Positions 17,998 to 26,565 of a stretch of 64,000 nucleotides of DNA are shown piece by piece. Source of the DNA: Halalkalibacter nanhaiisediminis (GTDB lineage: Bacteria > Bacillota > Bacilli > Bacillales > Bacillaceae_D). A program made the position numbers and the translations under genes. Each line of letters starts with the position of its first letter. The first letter of the stretch is position 1. The notes under the pieces are model-generated. The model did no database searches and was not told the origin of the DNA. It saw nothing but the letters and a program-made list of their open reading frames with translations. The stretch is taken from assembly GCF_007830185.1 (NCBI RefSeq), contig NZ_VLKZ01000001.1, positions 248,001-312,000 of the forward strand, given 5' to 3'.

Positions 17998-20460
17998 ATG
18001 AGTAATAATGTTAAGTCTTACCGTAAGTACATGGCCACTGGGGTATCTGCTGCAATGGTTGCTACAGTAGGAGCTCCAATTGCAACAACACATGTAAGTG
18101 CAGCTGCAGCAAGTGACTTTAGTGATGTGAATGCAAATGCTTGGTATTATGAACATGTTGAATACCTTTATGACAAAGGTGTACTCAATGGATATCCAGA
18201 CGGCACATTGCGTCCGTCAGCAACGTTAACACGTGCAGAGGCTGCAGCCATGATTGTTGCATCGCTTGGCATCAGTGTTTCAAGCAATGCTACTCTTAAC
18301 TTTTCGGATACAAGAAATGGCGTATGGTACACGGGCCCTGTCGCAGCATTAGTAGAGCGTGGAGTGATTAATGGTTTCCCTAATGGAACATTCCGCCCTC
18401 ATGCAACAATCACACGTGCTGAATTTGCCGCAATGGTTGTTTCAGCATATGGTATAACGGGTGCCACAAATCCAAACAATAATACTTTCCCTGATGTCGT
18501 TTCTGGTTCGTGGTATGAAGGTTCTGTCATGACGCTTGCAGGACACGGAATTGTTGGTGGATTGCCTAACGGGAACTTCGCGCCAAACGCAACGGTACTA
18601 CGCTCAGAATCTGCAGCTTTCTTACATCGTACAGAGGTTCCAGAGAAGCGTCTAAATCAAGGGCCAGGAGATGAAACACCAGAACTTGCCGTGCAATCAG
18701 TTAGAGCAGTTACTCCTTCATCGGTAGAAATCACTTTTACACAGCCTGTTGAGAGCTTAACTGCAAATGATGTTGTCATCAGAAATACAAATACAGGCGG
18801 AAGGGTATACCCTGAATCTGTCACACTAGCAGCCGACGGACAAAGTGCAACTGTACAGCTTTATAATGCATTATCTTCTGGTATAACTTACGGATTTAGT
18901 GTGAATGCAGCAGGAGAGACGCTCACGTACGATTTTGCTTTTGAATTAACGGATGTGGCAGAAATCGTGATTGAGAATCAGTATGTACCAGCACATAGAA
19001 CGAGTCAATTAGAATATAACGTGTATGATGAGAATGGGGTTAACCTTACAAGTGAGGTAGATGTATCTTTCCGTTCTCCATCAAGTGCTGTGAACCCGAA
19101 TACAGGAGAGGTATCTGGATTAGCAGCAGGAACGTCAACAACCGTCCAAGTTGTCTACACGAACGGTGATCATGTCGTTGAAAGTGAAACAATCACGATT
19201 ACATCAGTGGACGCTGTACCAACGACACTTTCTAACTATACGATCACAAATGCTGAAGGATCTGCAAACTTTGCGGCAGGTAACTATGAGCAAGTGACAG
19301 ATGTGTATGCTGGAGGCGAGCCAGACTATTTAAACGTCCAGTTTCAAGATCGATTCGGTAACATTTATAACCCAACAGCAGCTGGTAACCAAGTTGTCTT
19401 CGAGTCTTTAAATACAAATGTGGCAGTTGTTGATCGTCATACAGGACAAATTCAACCCTTTACGACAGGTACTCTTCCAATTAGAGTCTCTGTGAGGGAT
19501 GATAATGGTGTTATTTTTTCACAAACTGTACAAGTTAATGTAAATGCAGAACGAGCTGCGAATGAAATTTCACTTGAATCAAATTCAGTGACCCTTTCGA
19601 CACTTGATACTGTTGGTGTCACACTGGATGCCCAAGTACTTGACCAATATGGGAGAACATTTGATGCGGATATTGTTCCTCAACAAGTGGACGGCTTAAC
19701 CATGACGTATGAAAATGGACAGTTGTACGTCGTTACCGATAATGCAGCGGCAGGCAATTATACAGTAGAGCTTGGTGTTGCAAACTCTGACGTAACAGCA
19801 GAGCTTAATGTTCGTGTTGTTGAGCCAGGTCAATTTGCTTCTTATCAAGTAAGAGGATTACCATCTTCTTTTGATCTGAACTCTAATACAACAACAAGCA
19901 ATCTTTCTGTTGTAGCAGTCGATTCAAATGGATTGTTTATTCAAGATGAAACTACGAACGCAACCTACACTGTACGTGATGCAAATGGAAACCAAGTCGT
20001 AGCTTCAACTCGCATCAATGAGAATGGGGAGCTAGTTCTTGATGCAGCAGCGTTAAATGGTGTTGGAACGTATACGATTGCCGTTCGCTTAAATAATGCC
20101 GTGATTGAAACAACTACATTTGAAGTTGTAGATACAACCGTTCCTCCTCAAGTAAGATTTACATCTAGCACAATCAATGCAGCAGTTGGTAACACATTAG
20201 TTGACAGATTTAATGATATTGCCACAATTTCTCATGAAGGTTCAACCATTGCAGGGGCAGAAGTAACAGACCTAGAATTCGTATCTTCGAATGATGCAGT
20301 CGTGAATGATAATGATGGTGGAGCTGCAGTACTTGCAGAAGGATCAGCCACAATTTATGTGACGTCTGTGACTGTTGATTTAGACACTGCAGATGAAAAT
20401 AATGCTCCTACAACGATTGACTTTAACACACCGCAAGTATTTACGGTAAATGTACAGTAA
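17998..20460 (+). CDS. S-layer protein with three SLH domains (820 aa)
   Basis: Secreted S-layer-type protein. The N-terminus MSNNVKSYRKYMATGV and a hydrophobic segment form the signal peptide, cut near AHVSAAAA-like residues 30-36. Three SLH repeats (about 38-210, with YPDGTLRPS and FPNGTFRPH turns) are followed by Ig-like and Big_2-type domains (for example AIVIENQYVPAHRTSQLE-like strands and VSGLAAGTSTTVQV). No cysteine was seen. AAAGGAGGAG lies 10-12 nt before ATG. It is the third of four SYRK paralogues and stands alone between terminators. Compared with the 908-aa protein it has more Big_2-like and fewer Big_5-like modules, so it may be an alternative S-layer subunit rather than a redundant copy. 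Confidence 0.9.
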   Translation: MSNNVKSYRKYMATGVSAAMVATVGAPIATTHVSAAAASDFSDVNANAWYYEHVEYLYDKGVLNGYPDGTLRPSATLTRAEAAAMIVASLGISVSSNATLNFSDTRNGVWYTGPVAALVERGVINGFPNGTFRPHATITRAEFAAMVVSAYGITGATNPNNNTFPDVVSGSWYEGSVMTLAGHGIVGGLPNGNFAPNATVLRSESAAFLHRTEVPEKRLNQGPGDETPELAVQSVRAVTPSSVEITFTQPVESLTANDVVIRNTNTGGRVYPESVTLAADGQSATVQLYNALSSGITYGFSVNAAGETLTYDFAFELTDVAEIVIENQYVPAHRTSQLEYNVYDENGVNLTSEVDVSFRSPSSAVNPNTGEVSGLAAGTSTTVQVVYTNGDHVVESETITITSVDAVPTTLSNYTITNAEGSANFAAGNYEQVTDVYAGGEPDYLNVQFQDRFGNIYNPTAAGNQVVFESLNTNVAVVDRHTGQIQPFTTGTLPIRVSVRDDNGVIFSQTVQVNVNAERAANEISLESNSVTLSTLDTVGVTLDAQVLDQYGRTFDADIVPQQVDGLTMTYENGQLYVVTDNAAAGNYTVELGVANSDVTAELNVRVVEPGQFASYQVRGLPSSFDLNSNTTTSNLSVVAVDSNGLFIQDETTNATYTVRDANGNQVVASTRINENGELVLDAAALNGVGTYTIAVRLNNAVIETTTFEVVDTTVPPQVRFTSSTINAAVGNTLVDRFNDIATISHEGSTIAGAEVTDLEFVSSNDAVVNDNDGGAAVLAEGSATIYVTSVTVDLDTADENNAPTTIDFNTPQVFTVNVQ

Positions 20461-20468
20461 TCACATAG

Positions 20469-20500
20469 AAAAAGAGTGACTTTTTTAAGTCACTCTTTTT
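20469..20500. terminator. Bidirectional terminator between S-layer gene and slaP
   Basis: The perfect 14-bp stem AAAAAGAGTGACTT/AAGTCACTCTTTTT, A-rich before and T-rich after, serves both convergent genes. Confidence 0.9.
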
Positions 20501-20506
20501 TAGCAT

Positions 20507-21415
20507 TTATTTTTGAGTTGGTGCATAGGCTTTCCATTTAGAGAAGTCTGCATCTTCCTTCACGATCATTGCTTTTGGAAAAATAAATGTCCACGGTTTG
20601 CTCGTATTTGCTTTTACGGTTAAATGATCGAGCTTAAAGCCACCTTTAGCAACTACATCACCATTTGCATCCTCAACTTGAAGTGGAATTTGTTCAAGGT
20701 TGATATTCTTTTCGCTTCCGTTACGAATCAACAGTGTTACATGCAAATCGCCGTTGTCTGCTTTCTTTACTTGAAGACCCATGAAATTAACCTCACCCTC
20801 TTTTGGAGGAGTAAGATTATTAACCACTTCTTCTAACCTAGCTTTGCTATCTTCTGCTAGAGATTTTTCCCAACTAGCTTCTAAATCAAGTGAATGCTTG
20901 CGAGAAGAGGGCTTAAGCTGGAATGCTAGCTGCCAGTCTTCTCTAGGTAATTCCTGTGTAAATAAATCTTTATGAGTAAAATAGAAATGCCATGGTCGGC
21001 TACTGCGAGCTGGGATTTCACCTAACTCACTTAAATCAAATGCTTTGCGACCAAGTGTTTGACCCTCTTTGTTCACTAACACAAGGGTCGTCTCTTCTAG
21101 CTTAATTGCTTTATCTAAGCTGTTACGGACAAAAGCTGTAACCCGATAAAGTCCTTCTTTCTCTTCATCTAAGTTAATTCCCGATAAAGATAATTGATTT
21201 GGCTTAAGTGGAGTGCACTCCATATTCAAAAACTGATATGCATAGATATCTTCTTTTGGAAGTTCCCATTCTGAATGTATCGAAAGCTCGGTTTGAATCT
21301 CTTTATTTTGTTCAGTAGTTGATTCTTCATTTAATAAATCTGATGAAGAAACGGCATTTTCTTTTCCTTCTAACTTTGGTTGTTCGTTATTATCGCGTTT
21401 CGAAAAAATCCCCAT
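20507..21415 (-). CDS. slaP: Accessory Sec S-layer assembly protein with two SLAP domains
   Basis: Cytoplasmic partner of SecA2 in S-layer export; no signal peptide or membrane segment. Two SLAP-type repeats are visible, each with a conserved (R/K)PW.F.F strand end: about residues 45-155 (SSRPWHFYFTHKDL) and 205-290 (TSKPWTFIFPKAMI). The first 40 residues are low-complexity and charged. ATG at 21413-21415 lies 6 bp after the secA2 stop, with its SD (AGAAGAGGAGG) inside the secA2 end, so the two are one operon. In B. anthracis the SecA2-linked SlaP is needed for efficient Sap and EA1 secretion (established). Length (302 aa) and neighbour fit that family. Confidence 0.87.
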   Translation of the reverse strand: MGIFSKRDNNEQPKLEGKENAVSSSDLLNEESTTEQNKEIQTELSIHSEWELPKEDIYAYQFLNMECTPLKPNQLSLSGINLDEEKEGLYRVTAFVRNSLDKAIKLEETTLVLVNKEGQTLGRKAFDLSELGEIPARSSRPWHFYFTHKDLFTQELPREDWQLAFQLKPSSRKHSLDLEASWEKSLAEDSKARLEEVVNNLTPPKEGEVNFMGLQVKKADNGDLHVTLLIRNGSEKNINLEQIPLQVEDANGDVVAKGGFKLDHLTVKANTSKPWTFIFPKAMIVKEDADFSKWKAYAPTQK

Positions 21416-21421
21416 TTATGA

Positions 21422-23785
21422 TTATGCCTCCTCTTCTTGTTCAAGCAAATTACGAGTTGCTTTGTAAAGGTGAATACTTGCTTCACGCTGAAGTGATTTA
21501 TACATCATCGTAAATAGTTCATAGCTTTCTCTTGTATATATGCGCATTGGATCTTCCTGGCTATAGCCTCGTAAACCAATGCCTTCTTTCAGGCGATTCA
21601 TCTCTTCAAGATGCCCAAGCCAATGAAAATCGATCGTCATGAGTAAAATTCGTCTACTTCTATCTTGGAGATCACTATTTTCGATGAATTCTTCTAATCG
21701 TTTCACATAGTCATCAGCCGCAGCAAGAACAATTTGTTTCATTTCTTTTGAATCTTCAACGTCAGTGCTAATTTGAATGTCTGAAGGAAGGATGTAGCCA
21801 AGTCGCTGTTTAAGCTCTTGAACATTCCATTCTTCTGGAAGCAGTTCCTTTGGACAATATTGGTCTACAAATGTTTCTGCGCTTTCTTTCACCATTGGGA
21901 ACAAGAGAGATAAGGCATCTTCTTGTTCGAGAGTACGATTTCGTAGATTGTAGATGACGTTTCGCTGTTCGTTGACAATGTCATCAAGCTTTAATGTATA
22001 CTCACGAGCTGCGTAGTTTTGATCTTCGCTTCGTTTTTGAATACGGTCTACTAACTCGTATAATTCAGTGTTTGTGACGACACCGTGCTCATTTGTTTTT
22101 ACTTCTGTGAACAGTTTTTCGAGCTCTTCTTCGCCAAAACGTTGGATCATATCATCTTCAAGAGAAATCATAATTTGTGTTTCACCTGGGTCACCTTGAC
22201 GACCTGAACGTCCTTTAAGCTGGTTATCGATTCGACGGCTTTCGTGGCGTTCAGTACCAAGAACGAGTAAGCCACCTAATTCTGCGACCCCATCACCGAG
22301 CATAATATCTGTACCACGTCCAGCCATGTTAGTCGCAATCGTAACCTGTCCTTTTTGCCCAGCTAAGGAAATGTATTTTACCTCATTTTCAACACTCTTT
22401 GCATTGAGAAGTTCATAAGGTACGCCAATTTCATCTAAATACGTAGCCATTGTTTCTGACTGAATAATGGAAGTTGTTCCGATTAATACAGGTTGTCCTT
22501 TCGCATAACGAGCTTTCACTTCATTTGCGACGGCTTTGTATTTTTCATCCGCTGTTTTAAAAATTAAATCATTACGGTCTACACGAATGCGTGGTTTGTT
22601 TGTCGGAACTTGCACGACATCCATTCCGTACAGCATTTGGAATTCTTTTTCTTCCGTCTTTGCTGTACCTGTCATTCCCGATAATAGTGGATACATTCGG
22701 AAATAGTTCTGTACAGTGACCACAGCTTGCTGCTTGTTCTCTTCTGTAATGGTAACGCCTTCTTTTGCCTCTAGTGCTTGATGCAGACCATCACTAAAGG
22801 TACGACCTTCCATGATACGTCCTGTAAACATATCAACGAGCTGAACTTCACCTTCTTTTATGATATAGTCCACATCACGTTGAAACATAACACGTGCACG
22901 AAGCGCTTGAAGAACGAAATGATACAATGTTTGGTGTTCCAAATCGTATAAGTTGTCGACGCCAAACGCTCGTTCAATTTTCGTAATTCCGTCATCTGTT
23001 AAGTTCGTTGATTTCGTTAAACGGTCGTATAAATAATCCTCGTTTTCTTTGAAGCTACGAGCAATTTTTGCGCAGATGTAATATAAATTCGGGCTAACTT
23101 GCGTTTTACCAGCGATAATTAACGGTGTTTTCGCTTCATCAATTAATACACTATCAATCTCATCAATAATCGCGAAATGATAAGGACGTTGTACCCGTTG
23201 TGAAACGTTATATACCATATTATCACGCAGGAAATCAAAGCCAAATTCATTACCTACACCGTAAGTAATGTCAGCATTGTAAGCAGCTTGTTTTTCAGCT
23301 GACTGCATATTAGAGATATTAAGACCAACCGTTAAGCCTAGAAATTCGTGTACCTTACCGATTAAGTCACGGTCACGGCTTGCTAAATATTCGTTAACAG
23401 TAATAACGTGAACCCCTTTGCCTTCAAGGGCACGGAGATAACTGGGTAAAGAAGCAACAAGTGTTTTTCCTTCACCAGTAGGCATTTCAGAAATATCGCC
23501 TTCGGTTAAGACGAGCCCACCGATAAGCTGTGAATCATAATGACGTAAACCAAGAACGCGCTTAGAAGCTTCTCGGACAACCGCAAAAGCCTCGGCTGTG
23601 ATGTCCTTTAATGACTTTCCAGCAACAAGCTGATCTTTAAAATAGCTTGTCTTTTCACGAAGTTGGTCATCGGAGAGTTTTTCAATATCCGATTCGAGCT
23701 GATTAATCTGATCAACAACCTTTTGGTACTTCTTGATCTTTCGTTGTTGTTCATCACCGATTAATTTTTTTAATGAACGTAACAT
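21422..23785 (-). CDS. secA2: Accessory preprotein translocase ATPase SecA2
   Basis: ATP-driven motor for a subset of secreted proteins. Walker A reads MPTGEGKTLVASLPSYL near residue 100; the DEAD-like Walker B appears in IDEIDSVLIDEAKTPLI; helicase motif VI is in GRSGRQGDPGE. At 787 aa it is shorter than housekeeping SecA and ends in LLEQEEEA without the Cys-rich zinc-binding SecB domain, both hallmarks of SecA2. ATG start with GGAGCG upstream and an extended -10 promoter close by. Given the SYRK-signal S-layer genes on both sides, those are its likely clients. The anchor-modifying gene csaB is not in the window. Confidence 0.95.
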   Translation of the reverse strand: MLRSLKKLIGDEQQRKIKKYQKVVDQINQLESDIEKLSDDQLREKTSYFKDQLVAGKSLKDITAEAFAVVREASKRVLGLRHYDSQLIGGLVLTEGDISEMPTGEGKTLVASLPSYLRALEGKGVHVITVNEYLASRDRDLIGKVHEFLGLTVGLNISNMQSAEKQAAYNADITYGVGNEFGFDFLRDNMVYNVSQRVQRPYHFAIIDEIDSVLIDEAKTPLIIAGKTQVSPNLYYICAKIARSFKENEDYLYDRLTKSTNLTDDGITKIERAFGVDNLYDLEHQTLYHFVLQALRARVMFQRDVDYIIKEGEVQLVDMFTGRIMEGRTFSDGLHQALEAKEGVTITEENKQQAVVTVQNYFRMYPLLSGMTGTAKTEEKEFQMLYGMDVVQVPTNKPRIRVDRNDLIFKTADEKYKAVANEVKARYAKGQPVLIGTTSIIQSETMATYLDEIGVPYELLNAKSVENEVKYISLAGQKGQVTIATNMAGRGTDIMLGDGVAELGGLLVLGTERHESRRIDNQLKGRSGRQGDPGETQIMISLEDDMIQRFGEEELEKLFTEVKTNEHGVVTNTELYELVDRIQKRSEDQNYAAREYTLKLDDIVNEQRNVIYNLRNRTLEQEDALSLLFPMVKESAETFVDQYCPKELLPEEWNVQELKQRLGYILPSDIQISTDVEDSKEMKQIVLAAADDYVKRLEEFIENSDLQDRSRRILLMTIDFHWLGHLEEMNRLKEGIGLRGYSQEDPMRIYTRESYELFTMMYKSLQREASIHLYKATRNLLEQEEEA

Positions 23786-23818
23786 TCTATTTTCGCTCCT
23801 AACTTTTACAATGTTTCT

Positions 23819-23827
23819 ATTATAACA
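23819..23827 (-). promoter_or_regulatory. Extended -10 promoter of secA2-slaP
   Basis: On the minus strand TGTTATAAT gives a perfect -10 with the extended TG motif. No good -35 is present, which is acceptable for an extended -10 promoter. The leader would be about 27 nt. Confidence 0.6.
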
Positions 23828-24053
23828 TGAGATTTCTGATGATAGCGAGGGCGTTCTATCTTGCCTAGCCCTCTCAAAAAACTAGAGTTAGTAGTCTTAG
23901 ATAAAGGGAATGTTTACACAAGTTTAATCTTGGTAATATCCCTATGCTAGCATCATGATAGCATACATGATTTAGGAGAGATATAGTAAATAATGTTAGA
24001 TTTTTTCACTGCGTCGGCGTGGAAAAGCGAGGTCGATAAGAGGTAAAAAAGGC

Positions 24054-24092
24054 AAAAAAAATACGCTACCTGTTGAAAAAATACAAGTAGCG
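24054..24092 (-). terminator. Minus-strand terminator upstream of secA2
   Basis: CGCTAC/GTAGCG arms (24064-24069 with 24087-24092, further pairing inside) are followed on the minus strand by TATTTTTTTT and another T run. No minus-strand gene feeds into it, so it may end a small RNA or insulate the secA2 promoter. Confidence 0.5.
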
Positions 24093-24271
24093 TCATGTCA
24101 ACCGAACTATTACCGTAAGTTATACTCCTATATCATACCCGATTGTTACCAGTTTAAGCTAGTTTTTTTTCTGGAATTTAGCAAAAAAATTTAAGGTTAT
24201 TCGGTAGAGTATCGTTTGAAGCACTTTTTCTAAGTCGACAACTTACGAAATTAATCGTTAAGTTGATATAA

Positions 24272-24345
24272 GTGGATAAATAGCTTAGTTTCGTTGATAA
24301 ATAACTTAATACGGTTGATAAATGGTTAAATTCAGTAGATACAAT
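24272..24345. repeat. 21-bp tandem array E (GATAA type)
   Basis: Four units with core TTGATAAAT have their GATA at 24275, 24296, 24317 and 24338, exactly 21 bp apart. It lies between the divergent secA2 and SLH genes. It belongs to the same family as the TTAGACCGAA arrays further right. Nothing else is seen in 24093-24504. Confidence 0.7.
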
Positions 24346-24522
24346 ACCGATATATAGTGGGATGAACTGAGAAGAATTTATCTCAAAGTTTTTTTTGATT
24401 GGTCATCAATAACCTCTTGCGAACTATGTCGAAAATAGGTACATAGCAATGTGTGAAAGAGATCCAGATCCATTAATATATACTTGTAGTCAGAAAATTC
24501 ATGTAGAGGAGAGATTGTGTAA

Positions 24523-26226
24523 ATGAAGAAAATAATGATCTTGATGCTCGTTTTCTTGCTAGCTGTTCCGATGTTTGCAGCGGCGGAAAACGACAGAGAA
24601 ACATTAGATCTAAATTTTGAAGATACGAATGAAGGGTATTGGGCTCAAGAATATATTGAGCGCATGAAAGCAAAGGGTGTTTTTCAAGGGTATGAGGATG
24701 GTACTTTCCGTCCAAATGATCCCGTTACCCGTATTCAAACAATCGTAACAGCTGTTCGGTTACTTGGACTTGAAGAGGAAGCAAAGGCACAAGATTTGAG
24801 CAAGCCAGTTTTCTTTAAGGATGCAACTGAGTATTTTAAAAATCCAGGAAACCTATGGGCAAAGGGGTATGTTCTTGTTGCACTAGAGCAAGGATTGTTT
24901 GACGCGTCTGAAGATCGTCTTTCGCCAAACCAGCCTGCAAAGAGAGTATGGGTGTCTAGTATTCTCGTACGTGCACTTGGTTTAGAAGAGGAAGCTAGAG
25001 CAGCTATTACTGTTGCACCATCATTTGTTGATGCCAATCAAATTCCCGCAGGATCTGTAGGGTATGTCAACATTGCAGAAGAATATGGAATTATTACAGG
25101 TAATCCAGATGGACGTTTTTCACCAAACACAAATATTACTCGTTCACAAATGGCGGCCGTGCTAGACCGTACATATGACGGCTTGCTAGATGAACAAGGG
25201 GTAACATTTGTACGTGGTACGTTAGTTTCTCATAATGCTGAGGAAAAGTCTCTTACAATTGAACATGTAAACGGTGAACAAGTCATTACATACGCTGATG
25301 GTTTATATGTACTTTATAAGGGTCGTTTAATTCAACCATCTCAATTACAAGCAGGCGACGAGCTATCTTTATATGTATTAAATGATCAAGTCGTTGAAGC
25401 AGAAATTCTTGATTCAAATGTGACTGAGCAAGTGGTTAGCCAAGACATTCAAGAGTTTGAGATTGAAGCGAAGTATGCAAATGATGGTGAGCTTGAAATA
25501 GAGTATAAGATCCGTAAAGGTCACATTAAAGCAGAGTTAAAAGAAGAATTGGATGATTCAGAGCGTAAGGTAAAAGGCGAGCAAGCATTGAAAGAGATTC
25601 AAGCTTATGTTGATCAATGGGGCCTGACTTCTAGTATGTCTCAAGATGAGATCGTCACTCGTATTCGAGAGTCTCTCTCTACGGAAAGCGAGCTTATTAA
25701 GCTAGAAATTGAAATCAAATTTTCCGATGGTACGAAAGTGAAGTACAAAGATAAAGAAAGAGATGAAAAGAAGCACAAAGATCGTGAGAAAGACAAGCAT
25801 TCTGAGTACGACTCTTACCAAGGCGTGCTTGAATTAAAAGTAGAAATTGAAACACATGACAAAGACGAACATGAATGGGAATATAAGCACGAAAAGAATG
25901 GAAAAGTGAAAGCTGGGGTTGAATCTAAAGTTTATAAAGGTAAGAAAGAAAAGTTAAAAAGTAAAGAAGCACAGGCAGCAATTGAAGCATACCTAGATTC
26001 TATGCAGCTGACTGACAGTATGACAGAGGATGAGCTTGTAGAAGCCATCTTACAAGCTGCAGGAATCAACTTTGAAAATGTGAAAGAAATAGACGTAAAA
26101 GTCCAGTTTGATTCAGGCGTGAAGCTTGAAGTTGAAAAGAAGAATAAAAAAGTAGTTGAAGAAGACAATGATGATGACGACGAAGAAGAAGTTGAAGTCG
26201 TGGAAGAAAAATTCGTCATAGCGTAA
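24523..26226 (+). CDS. SLH protein with two YusW-like repeats and acidic tail
   Basis: Surface protein, 567 aa. An ordinary signal peptide (MKKIMILMLVFLLAVPMFA) without the SYRK motif is followed by three SLH-type repeats (about residues 35-225; GYEDGTFRPNDPVTR is the clearest) and a small beta domain (about 230-300). Two related modules follow at about 305-415 and 430-545. Each has beta strands and then KEIQAYVDQWGLTSSMSQDE or AIEAYLDSMQLTDSMTEDE, a pattern resembling YusW-like domains (PF14039). The second module is preceded by a Lys/Asp/His-rich stretch, and the C-terminus has a run of Asp and Glu. SD AGAGGAGAG is 9 nt from ATG. The binding partner is unknown; the charge clusters suggest an ion- or polymer-interacting surface. 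Confidence 0.85.
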   Translation: MKKIMILMLVFLLAVPMFAAAENDRETLDLNFEDTNEGYWAQEYIERMKAKGVFQGYEDGTFRPNDPVTRIQTIVTAVRLLGLEEEAKAQDLSKPVFFKDATEYFKNPGNLWAKGYVLVALEQGLFDASEDRLSPNQPAKRVWVSSILVRALGLEEEARAAITVAPSFVDANQIPAGSVGYVNIAEEYGIITGNPDGRFSPNTNITRSQMAAVLDRTYDGLLDEQGVTFVRGTLVSHNAEEKSLTIEHVNGEQVITYADGLYVLYKGRLIQPSQLQAGDELSLYVLNDQVVEAEILDSNVTEQVVSQDIQEFEIEAKYANDGELEIEYKIRKGHIKAELKEELDDSERKVKGEQALKEIQAYVDQWGLTSSMSQDEIVTRIRESLSTESELIKLEIEIKFSDGTKVKYKDKERDEKKHKDREKDKHSEYDSYQGVLELKVEIETHDKDEHEWEYKHEKNGKVKAGVESKVYKGKKEKLKSKEAQAAIEAYLDSMQLTDSMTEDELVEAILQAAGINFENVKEIDVKVQFDSGVKLEVEKKNKKVVEEDNDDDDEEEVEVVEEKFVIA

Positions 26227-26247
26227 ATTACTTTGTTATTTGCGACC

Positions 26248-26289
26248 AGCCCTTTAGGTAGAGATCGTTTCTCAGCCTAAAGGGCTTTT
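26248..26289 (+). terminator. Terminator of the SLH/YusW-like gene
   Basis: The stem AGCCCTTTAGG/CCTAAAGGGCT ends in TTTT. Confidence 0.85.
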
Positions 26290-26407
26290 ATCAATTATTT
26301 TATAAGACTAGCAGGATTTAGTTAGCTTACGAAAATAATGAAATAAAACTTATAAATCCTGCTACTTTCTTGTAAGTTCAGGTATTAGGGTACAAATTTT
26401 AGAAAAA

Positions 26408-26421
26408 TGATAACGCTTACA
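26408..26421. promoter_or_regulatory. Putative CcpA cre site upstream of the 824-aa S-layer gene
   Basis: TGATAACGCTTACA matches the Bacillus cre consensus TGWNANCGNTNWCA at every position. It lies 145 bp before the start codon in the 339-bp region 26227-26565, which has no gene. A clear -35/-10 pair was not found, so repression versus activation cannot be judged. Confidence 0.6.
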
Positions 26422-26565
26422 TTTGCCATAATACAGCAATAAATCCACAACTTGAGCCTATTGGTATCTTTTCAGCAGTGAATAAATAAAAGGTTAATTG
26501 TATGATATGCATATAGTTTGAGTCGCTCAACTATCATAAATTAAGTCATCTAGGAGGAATTTTAA

